A stretch of DNA of 35,731 nt from Intestinimonas aquisgranensis (GTDB lineage Bacteria > Bacillota > Clostridia > Oscillospirales > Oscillospiraceae), in contig JAJEQY010000032.1 of the NCBI GenBank assembly GCA_020687605.1, forward strand, positions 1 through 35,731, written 5' to 3'. Under the pieces are notes generated by a model. That model made no database searches. It was not told where the DNA came from and was given only the letters and a program-made list of their open reading frames with translations. The position numbers were made by a program, and so were the translations under genes. The stretch's first letter is position 1, and every line of letters starts with the position of its first letter. Positions 29,524 through 35,731 of the stretch are shown one piece after another.

Positions 29524-29914
29524 GTTTCAATCCCTCCAATTCCATATCTGTGATGTACTGCCCCTGTTCCAGAAGGTCCAGCTCCAGGGCGGTCTGCTTC
29601 TGTCCCTGGGCGATGCTTTCCAGTTCCATGGCGGTGATCTCCCGGCCCAGGGCCTGCGCTTCGGTTGGAACCGGCTCCGGCTCCGGTGGCCGGCTGTCCA
29701 TGTAGGCCTGGTATGCCTCCTTATTGCCGGTGATGGCCGTCAATGTCCCATCTTCGTCAATGGTGAGTTCAATAAATCCGCCATACTCCTGCATGGCGGA
29801 GGTATCCGTCCCTTCCGGGACCTCAATATATCCGGGCGGGATCTCTCCCACCCAGTCGCTTTGAATCGCGGGACGGTATCCGTTTTCGCTGGCTTCTAGC
29901 TTGATAATGTCCAT
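29516..29914 (-). CDS. Phage tail-fibre assembly-like small protein
   Basis: A 132-residue acidic protein beginning M-D-I-I-K-L-E-A-S-E-N-G-Y. It has a globular N-terminal part (G-G-F-I-E-L-T-I-D-E-D-G-T near 47-59), a Pro/Glu hinge (P-P-E-P-E-P-V-P) and a C-terminal helical stretch rich in M-E-L repeats. Position directly after the receptor-binding-type protein suggests a fibre assembly or accessory factor. The start at 29914 is chosen over an upstream in-frame codon at 29998 because GGGAGG lies eight bases upstream and the extension would overlap the fibre gene. Confidence 0.6.
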   Translation of the reverse strand: MDIIKLEASENGYRPAIQSDWVGEIPPGYIEVPEGTDTSAMQEYGGFIELTIDEDGTLTAITGNKEAYQAYMDSRPPEPEPVPTEAQALGREITAMELESIAQGQKQTALELDLLEQGQYITDMELEGLKHV

Positions 29915-29928
29915 GATGCTCGCCTCCC

Positions 29929-32394
29929 TCATGCCAGAATCACATAATCGTAAGTCGTCCCGCTCACGTTCATTTGGCCGTTTCCGCCGCACCACCACTT
30001 CAGGGAATTCCCGGTTTTGGTGAGCTCGGCCAGCCCATAGTCGTTCAATGCGAGATTGTAGCTGGTGGTATACGAATTCCCGAGCACATTGGAGCTCCCG
30101 TTTGAAGTAAAGGAAAAAGAAAGCATAAACCCGGCGTCAATCAGTCCGATTGCAATGAACGGGTACATTACGGTGTCCCAGGTCCCGCCTTTCTTGACTC
30201 TTGGCGAGATAAAAATGATTTTGGTGTCTTCCGGGACGACCAGCTCATTGGGATGGCTTTCTCCGGTTGTCCCCGTCCCAGTATAGCTACCCGTGGCAAT
30301 CTTGACTGTCGGGATGACGTTGCCCCACAGGTCGTAGAAATCACCAGCGGTGGTGTACTCCTGCGAGGGGTAGACGTTGCCAGCGGTGTCTACATAGTAG
30401 GTGGCGGTGAAGGTGGTGGGGAGGAGGAAACACGTTAGATAACCACAGGATTCGTTTGGGGATTGGAGGGTAAATGCTCCAGAAGGACCTACCATCCAAA
30501 CCTTCCCAGATGGGTTAAATGGAGTCCGAAGTGACCAACTAGAATTATTACCATTATACTTTGCAATTCTTAATTCTTCAGCAGAAGAATCGGAGTAGCC
30601 AGCTAAAAAATAATCTAACTTCGTACCATCTTCTGGAACATTCCCACTACCCGGATAATCTCCACATCCAATTTCTTGTGCAGATAGCGGAAACATTTTG
30701 CACTCCAGACCGTTCGCCAGCGTGTTGACTGTAGCACTTCCGTTGCCCACGCAGTACGGAATCTTCACCGTCTGAATAACCGCCTGCACGGTGCTGTCGT
30801 AGTCGGTCACATACCCCTGCATAGCGGTCATGATGGTGGAGCCGGAAAGCGTATTGACACCGGTGCTGTTCCACTGGCCGTTTCCCACGATGTCCTGCCG
30901 CAGAAGCCACACGCCGTCGCAGGAAGAGTCGTACATCTCCGGGTCCGGGTTGCCAACCTGGACCACGATATGGGTCACCATGACGCCTTTCACGGGCAAG
31001 TTTACAATGTCGCCGGACTTTGCAGTAGACAGGTCCACATTGACCTTTGTGTACTTCGGCGTGACTTCCCGGTTGAATACCGCCGCTCTCGCCAGCTTAT
31101 CCAGCGCCGTGGACAAGTTACCACCCCAGGGTCCACCGATGGCCTTGACGGCCTCTGCAAGAGTCTGGGGAAAGATGGGCTGCCCGTCCTGAGAAAGAGC
31201 CGCTACGCCGCCGGAATTGGGGAAGGATGCCGCCGCCTTGGTGTAGGTCCATGTGCGGGTGACGGTCACCGGTTCGCTGTCCGTCTCCACTGTGGCCGTA
31301 ATGGCGATGGTATTTGTGCCCGTGGGAAGGTCCATGACGGGGATACTGTACGCAAAGCCGCTGTCCACCGTCAGGGACGCCACCAGGGAGCCGTTGACCG
31401 TGCGGGTGAGGCTGATCTGGTTGCCGGTGTCCGTCGCTACGGAATAGGGGATGTCGCTGGTGATGGTGCCAAGGTCGCCGTCTGTGCCGCTGATGACCAG
31501 CACCGAAGCGGGCAGGACGGTGATTACATCAGACTGCGCAAAAGCCCCGTTTGCTCCTTCGAAAACGCCGCACACCTGATACTGCACGGTGCTCCAGCTC
31601 CCGGCGGTGTCGGTAAAGGTCAGGTCAGAACCAGCGTACACCTGCTCCCACTCTCCGCTGTCCGCCTTGCGCTGGAGAATGTAGCTGTCCGCGCTGGGGG
31701 CGGAACCCCAAGAAATAAAGACGGATTGTCCTTGCATAGAAAGGAAGGGGACGTTGATAAAACCCGGCGGGGCAGCTTCAATCAACGTACCGTCATCCAG
31801 AACAATAAGATTGGAAGGAAGAGTAAAGCAGGGCCTCACTCCTACATCAACATTATTGTCCGCAGCGATATTAAACTTGTTTCCTACTGAGTTTACTCCC
31901 CATATGTATCCCGTGTTGCCTTTGTACGGTGTCCGGGTCCATTGGTTGACCGCTTTATTGTCTAAATACGCAATTTTGAGAACTTCGGAAATCGGGAGAG
32001 CTGAGCCTTCCACATTAGCTTGTGTGTCACGTTTTCCTAACTCCGTGAAAGATAACAGGATAACTGCGTCAGAAAGAGTCACGACGCTACTACTTCCTCT
32101 ACCCCACGAAAAGTAATACGTGGTTTCCCCAATGAGATTTTGCATGGCTGCGTCCAAAGATGCTTTATACTCGCCATTGAGCCATGACCGAATAGAGCAC
32201 TCATCCCATTCGTTCACATCTAGGGTATTCCACTGGCGTAAACCGTAGCAATCTTTCCGTACCAGTAACGTCCGCCCCGGACCGTTCAGGCCGCTTTCGT
32301 AGTTCTGCTTGGCAACGTAAAACTCAACTGGTTTACCGGACTCATTCAGTTTTACAAGCTGGCCTTCTGCGACTTGGCCCAAAGTTTTTCCCAT
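29929..32394 (-). CDS. Phage tail tip/receptor-binding-type protein with two DUF6273-like folds and FN3
   Basis: An 821-residue surface protein. Residues about 25-200 form a DUF6273-like (C-type-lectin-related) domain: R-S-W-L-N near 69-73, R-T-P-Y at 154-157 and G-V-R-P-C-F-T-L-P at 185-193. Residues about 213-295 are a fibronectin type III domain, followed by another beta-sandwich (about 298-395). A second DUF6273-like domain spans about 480-665 with the parallel motifs S-L-R-T-P-F and C-F-L-L-P. A Gly/Ser-rich C-terminal domain follows. Such lectin-like folds bind host surfaces, so this is the likely host-recognition protein. DNA near 30430-30690 and 31770-32340 is clearly more AT-rich than the rest. 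The start has GGAGG and overlaps the upstream stop by one base (TGATG). Confidence 0.72.
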   Translation of the reverse strand: MGKTLGQVAEGQLVKLNESGKPVEFYVAKQNYESGLNGPGRTLLVRKDCYGLRQWNTLDVNEWDECSIRSWLNGEYKASLDAAMQNLIGETTYYFSWGRGSSSVVTLSDAVILLSFTELGKRDTQANVEGSALPISEVLKIAYLDNKAVNQWTRTPYKGNTGYIWGVNSVGNKFNIAADNNVDVGVRPCFTLPSNLIVLDDGTLIEAAPPGFINVPFLSMQGQSVFISWGSAPSADSYILQRKADSGEWEQVYAGSDLTFTDTAGSWSTVQYQVCGVFEGANGAFAQSDVITVLPASVLVISGTDGDLGTITSDIPYSVATDTGNQISLTRTVNGSLVASLTVDSGFAYSIPVMDLPTGTNTIAITATVETDSEPVTVTRTWTYTKAAASFPNSGGVAALSQDGQPIFPQTLAEAVKAIGGPWGGNLSTALDKLARAAVFNREVTPKYTKVNVDLSTAKSGDIVNLPVKGVMVTHIVVQVGNPDPEMYDSSCDGVWLLRQDIVGNGQWNSTGVNTLSGSTIMTAMQGYVTDYDSTVQAVIQTVKIPYCVGNGSATVNTLANGLECKMFPLSAQEIGCGDYPGSGNVPEDGTKLDYFLAGYSDSSAEELRIAKYNGNNSSWSLRTPFNPSGKVWMVGPSGAFTLQSPNESCGYLTCFLLPTTFTATYYVDTAGNVYPSQEYTTAGDFYDLWGNVIPTVKIATGSYTGTGTTGESHPNELVVPEDTKIIFISPRVKKGGTWDTVMYPFIAIGLIDAGFMLSFSFTSNGSSNVLGNSYTTSYNLALNDYGLAELTKTGNSLKWWCGGNGQMNVSGTTYDYVILA

Positions 32395-32798
32395 CAGTTG
32401 CCACCTCCGTTGTAAAGGACTTTGAATCCGGTGAACTCTGCGTACTGCCGGTCCAACTTTGCAGGTGTAATGCTGCCGTCAGGCACAGTTCCCAAAACTG
32501 CATCCGAAAGGATTTTGTCAGCGTATTCCTTTGTGGACGGGTGATAGGGCTGTGTGGGCGTGTACGGCTCATCATTGTCCTTCTGGAGCACGTTTGACTT
32601 ATCTACTTTCGCATCAAGAGCGGCTTGCTGGGCAGTAGACACCGGCTTATTCACATCGCTGGTGTTGTCCACATTTCCAAGACCGACGTCCTCTTGCGTT
32701 ACCTCCACGTCCCCGGTAAGAGGGTGGCCATTGACGGTGGTCGAAACGGGCACCTTGTTATGGATGCCTTCCTGGCCAAGCGGCCTGCGGAATTCCAC
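32394..32798 (-). pseudogene. Phage tail-fibre fragment, 5' end probably lost
   Basis: A 134-residue frame with the tail-fibre signature V-N-G-H-P-L-T-G-D-V-E-V-T-Q-E-D-V-G-L and N-V-D-N-T-S-D-V-N-K-P-V-S. The only start available is GTG at 32798, with no ribosome site, and a stop lies four codons upstream in frame. The phage segment ends exactly here, 62 bases from a host gene reading the other way. The gene was probably longer and lost its 5' part with the rest of the phage, though a natively short fibre protein cannot be excluded. No promoter for the ten-gene cassette is visible upstream. Confidence 0.55.
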
Positions 32799-32859
32799 AA
32801 TAAGTAATCATTCCCGCTGCTGTGCGCAAATCTTAATTTGAAAGACTGGAGGATTGCTC

Positions 32860-34176
32860 GTGACTGCTTTGGGAATCATCGGCCTGATTGTCGCCTTTGC
32901 CCTGCTGATGTACATGATCATGAAGGGCTTCAATATCTATCTGACGGTGTTTGCCTGCACCCTGGTGGTGGCCGTTACCAGCCAGATGAATATTTATGAG
33001 GCGTACAAGGTCCACTTTATGACCGGCTTTACCACCTTCTTCAAGAACAACTACCTCATCTTCCTCACCGGCACCCTGATGGCCAAGGCCATGGACATCA
33101 CCGGCGCGGCCAAGTCCATCGCCAAGACCATCATCCGTGTCATGGGTACCGAGTGGGCCTTTATCTCCGTTCCTGTGGCCTGTGGCGTGCTTTGCTACGG
33201 CGGCGTCTCCGCCTTCGTGTGCTCCTTCGCCGTCTTCCCCATCGCCCTGCAGGTCTACCGTGCCGCCGACCTGCCCCGTCGGGGCATTCCCGGCGCCCTG
33301 TGCTTCGGCTGCTCCACCTTCGCCATGATCGCCCCCGGCGCCGTACAGATCCACAACAACGTGCCCTCCACTGAGCTGGGCACCTCCTACATGGCCGGCG
33401 CTGTCAATGGCTTCATCGCCTGCGGCTTCATGCTGGTGGCTGGTATCATCTACCTCCACTTCTGGCTCAACAAGGCCAAAAAGAACGGCGAGCACTTCAT
33501 CGCCAAAGAGGGCGACGAGTTTGGTGATGAGAGCGGCGAGCGCCTGCCCAACTTCGTGATCTCCCTGATCCCCCTGGTGGTCACCATCGTGCTGGTCAAT
33601 GTGAAGGTGAACGGCGTGGCCATCGCCCCCGTGGAGGCCGGCGTGCTGGCCGGCGCGGTGTCCGCCGTGGTCCTGATGATCAAGTACATCGATCCCAAGG
33701 AGCTGCCCAAGCACTTTGCTGACGGCGCCGCCATGGCCCTCATCTCCATCACCAACACCTGCGCCGTCAACGGCTTCGGCGGCGTGGCCTCCAACAGCCC
33801 CGTGTTCTCCACCATCACCGACGCCATGGTGAACATCCCCGGTCCCAAGCTGCTGGGCCTGGTCATCGGCACCACCGTCATCGCCGGTATCTGCGGCTCC
33901 GCCTCCGGCGGCCTGGGCATCGCCGTGCCCATCCTGGGGCCTGTCTACACCCAGATGGGTATCTCCCCCAGCATCGTCCACCGCGTCATGGCTCTGTCCT
34001 CCTCCGCGCTGGACTCCCTGCCCCACAACGGCTACATCGTCACTGTCACCAACGGCCTGTGCCGGGAGACCCACAAGGACTCCTACGGCCTCACCTTCGT
34101 GCTCACCGTCATCATCCCCTTCCTGGGCTCCCTGGTGGGCGTGGCCCTGTTTACGATCTTCCCCAACCTGCCCTAA
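32860..34176 (+). CDS. GntP-family carboxylate permease
   Basis: A 438-residue polytopic membrane protein with about 12 hydrophobic segments. Signatures of the GntP (gluconate/hydroxybutyrate) family include G-G-V-S-A-F-V, P-G-A-V-Q-I-H-N near the first half, and G-S-A-S-G-G-L-G-I-A in the second half. It should bring an organic acid in with protons. Followed by a CoA-transferase and an acyl-CoA dehydrogenase, the substrate is probably a carboxylic or hydroxy acid that is then activated to a CoA thioester. The start is GTG at 32860, seven bases after GGAGG. A TTG at 32854 is too close to that site. Only 61 bases separate it from phage DNA, and no promoter was recognised there. Confidence 0.85.
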   Translation: MTALGIIGLIVAFALLMYMIMKGFNIYLTVFACTLVVAVTSQMNIYEAYKVHFMTGFTTFFKNNYLIFLTGTLMAKAMDITGAAKSIAKTIIRVMGTEWAFISVPVACGVLCYGGVSAFVCSFAVFPIALQVYRAADLPRRGIPGALCFGCSTFAMIAPGAVQIHNNVPSTELGTSYMAGAVNGFIACGFMLVAGIIYLHFWLNKAKKNGEHFIAKEGDEFGDESGERLPNFVISLIPLVVTIVLVNVKVNGVAIAPVEAGVLAGAVSAVVLMIKYIDPKELPKHFADGAAMALISITNTCAVNGFGGVASNSPVFSTITDAMVNIPGPKLLGLVIGTTVIAGICGSASGGLGIAVPILGPVYTQMGISPSIVHRVMALSSSALDSLPHNGYIVTVTNGLCRETHKDSYGLTFVLTVIIPFLGSLVGVALFTIFPNLP

Positions 34177-34220
34177 CCTTCATCTGTGGATAACTGCCAT
34201 CATCCATACATGCGGGCTGA

Positions 34221-34253
34221 GGGACGGCGCGCTTACCTTCCGCGCGCCGTCCC
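34221..34253 (+). repeat. 12-bp GC hairpin between permease and CoA-transferase
   Basis: GGGACGGCGCGC (34221-34232) pairs perfectly with GCGCGCCGTCCC (34242-34253) around a nine-base loop. There is no T run after it, so it is more likely a message-stabilising or processing hairpin than a terminator. The next gene has its own AAAGGAG site. Confidence 0.6.
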
Positions 34254-34290
34254 CTCTGACCGCCCTTTGACCGAAAGGAGTGCCTGACCT

Positions 34291-35529
34291 ATGTTCAAAC
34301 CCTTAGAGGGCGTGAAAGTCATTGATCTCACCTACTTCGTGGCCGGCCCCGGCGCCGCCCGTATCCTGGCCGACTGGGGCGCCGACGTCATCAAGGTGGA
34401 GCCCAGCTTCGGCGATCCCGGCCGCGGCACCGGCGCTACCATGTCCTGCCCCATCGTCAAGGACTGCAACCCCTTCTACACCGCCTACAATGCCAACAAG
34501 CGTGGCCTCTCCCTCAACCTGAAGAGCGAGGAGGGCAAGGCCATCCTGGATAAGCTCCTGGAGACCGCTGACGTCTTTGTTTCCAGCTACCGCACCGGCG
34601 CCCTCAAGCGCCTGGGCCTGGACTACGGCACCCTGAGCCAGAAGCACCCCCACCTCATCTGGGCCCAGATCAACGGCTTCGGTGATTTCGGCCCCGCCAA
34701 GGACAATGCCGGCTTTGATACCGTGGCCTTCTGGGCCCGCTCCGGCGCCATGATCGACATCACCGAGAAGGAGACCTCCCCCGTAAACCCCCTCATCGGC
34801 TTCGGCGACGCCACCACCTCCTGCTCCCTGTCCGGCGGCATCTGCGCCGCCCTCTATCAGAAGGCCAAGACCGGCAAGGGCTGCAAGGTCATGGTCTCCC
34901 TCTTCGCCCAGGCCATCTGGAGCGAGAGCGCCGGCATGGTGTCCACCCAGTACGGCGACGAGTACCCCAAGACCCGCAAGAACCCCGGCTCTCCCGTCAT
35001 GGATACCTTCAAGAGCTCCGATGACAAGTGGTTCTACATGAGCATCCTGGAGCCCGACCGCTACAACAACGCCCTCTTCAAGGAGCTGGGCCGTGAGGAC
35101 CTGGTGGACCACCCCGACTATTCCACCGCTGCCGCCTCCAAGGCTCACAGCGCCGAGCTGGTGGAGATCCTCAGCGCCGAGTTTGCCAAGCACACTATGG
35201 ACGACATCGCCGCCATGTTTGCCCGGGCCGACATCGCCTATGACCGTGTGCAGCACATCAAGGAGGTCCTGGACGATCCCCAGGCTCTGGAGAACATGTA
35301 CATTGTCCCCATGGCCAACCGGGACGGCACCATTACCAAGCAGCCCGCCACCCCCATCCGTTTTGCCACCGCCGAGCCCACCTGCATCGAGGACATCGCT
35401 CCCACCATGGACCGTCAGGCTCCCCTGGTGGGCGAGCACTCCGCCGAGATCCTGAAGGAGTACGGCTACTCCGATGAGGAGATCCAGAAGTTCCTGGATG
35501 ACAAGGTGATTTACATCGACAAGCTGTAA
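34291..35529 (+). CDS. Class III CoA-transferase (CaiB/BaiF family)
   Basis: A 412-residue cytoplasmic enzyme that moves CoA between carboxylic acids. It has the family N-terminus P-L-E-G-V-K-V-I-D-L-T (4-14), the CoA-binding pattern A-D-W-G-A-D-V-I-K-V-E-P (27-38), N-A-N-K-R-G-L-S-L-N-L (67-77) and the region G-F-G-D-A-T-T-S with Asp173 at the place of the catalytic aspartate. K-T-G-K-G-C-K-V-M-V-S-L follows. Length is normal. Position between a carboxylate permease and an acyl-CoA dehydrogenase suggests it activates the imported acid and recycles CoA from the reduced product, as CaiB does for carnitine. The true substrate cannot be read. Confidence 0.92.
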   Translation: MFKPLEGVKVIDLTYFVAGPGAARILADWGADVIKVEPSFGDPGRGTGATMSCPIVKDCNPFYTAYNANKRGLSLNLKSEEGKAILDKLLETADVFVSSYRTGALKRLGLDYGTLSQKHPHLIWAQINGFGDFGPAKDNAGFDTVAFWARSGAMIDITEKETSPVNPLIGFGDATTSCSLSGGICAALYQKAKTGKGCKVMVSLFAQAIWSESAGMVSTQYGDEYPKTRKNPGSPVMDTFKSSDDKWFYMSILEPDRYNNALFKELGREDLVDHPDYSTAAASKAHSAELVEILSAEFAKHTMDDIAAMFARADIAYDRVQHIKEVLDDPQALENMYIVPMANRDGTITKQPATPIRFATAEPTCIEDIAPTMDRQAPLVGEHSAEILKEYGYSDEEIQKFLDDKVIYIDKL

Positions 35530-35552
35530 GGCTTCGGAAAGGAGTTTTTTCC

Positions 35553-35731
35553 ATGACTTTTCATCTGAGTGAGGACCAGGCCACCATCCAGCAGCTGGCC
35601 CGGGACTTTGCCGAGAGTGAGCTGGCGCCCATCGCGGCCCAGATCGACCAGGAAGAGCGGATTCCCAAGGAGATCATCGCCAAGATGGCGGAGATCGGCT
35701 TCACCGCCCTGAACGTGCCCGAGGCCTACGG
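35553..35731 (+). CDS. Acyl-CoA dehydrogenase, N-terminal part (cut by window end)
   Basis: The first 59 residues of an acyl-CoA dehydrogenase: M-T-F-H-L-S-E-D-Q, then L-A-R-D-F-A-E-S-E-L-A-P, and E-I-G-F-T-A-L-N-V-P-E-A-Y-G at the cut. The family transfers electrons between acyl-CoA and electron-transfer flavoprotein. In anaerobes it often works as an enoyl-CoA reductase. It lies 23 bases after the CoA-transferase with AAAGGAG upstream, so it belongs to the same operon. Catalytic residues lie outside the window. Confidence 0.88.
   Translation, partial: MTFHLSEDQATIQQLARDFAESELAPIAAQIDQEERIPKEIIAKMAEIGFTALNVPEAY

Larger units (their letters stand above)
14640..32798 (-). mobile_element. Reduced prophage: tail-tip, lysis and polyvalent-protein cassette
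   Basis: About 18 kb of tightly packed minus-strand phage genes sits between host metabolic genes. Most neighbours overlap by 1-17 bases. The order is tail fibre, receptor-binding-type protein, small tail proteins, membrane protein, small protein, endolysin, holin, Gln/Ser-rich protein and giant polyvalent protein, then a terminator. This is the 3' end of a late operon in tailed phages of Clostridia. No integrase, repressor, terminase, portal, protease, capsid or tape measure is present, and the first gene lacks a proper start. It is therefore a deletion remnant, a domesticated cassette, or possibly an assembly join at the right edge. Confidence 0.75.

Noticed and set aside
29929..32394. Diversity-generating retroelement
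   Set aside because: The lectin-like domains are suggestive, but there is no reverse transcriptase, accessory gene or template repeat in the window, so only a conditional finding is reported.
14640..32798. Tailocin or contractile injection system
   Set aside because: No sheath, tube, baseplate or tape-measure gene is present. The genes are fibre, lysis and polyvalent proteins only.
14442..32860. Prophage attachment direct repeats
   Set aside because: I compared the gene-free left border with 32790-32860 and found only chance matches of about six bases, so no att site is claimed.

Overview
The window looks like a chromosomal segment of a GC-rich, low-GC-phylum gut anaerobe. My best guess is the Oscillospiraceae (Flavonifractor/Lawsonibacter/Intestinimonas type). 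The basis is strong AGGAGG ribosome sites, a GC-biased Firmicutes codon pattern, a LytTR/DUF3021 pair, Dpp-type peptide transport with lipoprotein binding proteins, and a Clostridia-type phage late cassette. The species assignment is inference.

Layout. (1) 1-4177, minus strand: a LytTR DNA-binding regulator with an enlarged DUF3021-type membrane partner, preceded by a PAS-PAS-GGDEF-GAF diguanylate cyclase. The regulator's promoter overlaps the cyclase's terminator. (2) 4178-13970, plus strand: a peptide-importer operon of two permeases, two near-duplicate binding lipoproteins, two ATPases (the second with a roughly 200-residue coiled-coil insertion) and a cytoplasmic gamma-glutamyltransferase-family hydrolase, ended by a strong bidirectional terminator. 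The set resembles uptake and intracellular hydrolysis of gamma-glutamyl peptides such as glutathione. U-tract-free hairpins between the genes probably set their relative expression. (3) 13970-14441, minus strand: a small membrane zinc-ribbon protein with its own promoter. (4) About 14.6-32.8 kb, minus strand: the 3' end of a phage late operon, with a tail-fibre remnant, a receptor-binding-type protein, small tail proteins, a membrane protein, a multidomain endolysin, a holin, a Gln/Ser-rich protein and a 3250-residue polyvalent protein. No integrase, terminase, portal, capsid or tape-measure gene is present, so this is a reduced prophage or phage-derived cassette. (5) 32.86-35.73 kb, plus strand: a GntP-type carboxylate permease, a class III CoA-transferase and the start of an acyl-CoA dehydrogenase, an organic-acid uptake, activation and reduction cluster cut by the window end.

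Most interesting: the giant polyvalent gene. It joins two zincin-like domains, a zeta-toxin-like kinase, an ADP-ribosyltransferase-like domain, a MuF-C/BECR-like domain and a long C-terminal phage region in one frame. Two well-formed small ORFs are nested in its low-complexity linkers, both in the same alternate frame and one with a near-ideal ribosome site. An R-[YF]-S-V motif recurs at three module boundaries. A 36-codon tandem duplication carries long palindromes whose base pairs have changed in a compensatory way, which suggests selection on the nucleic acid as well as on the protein.
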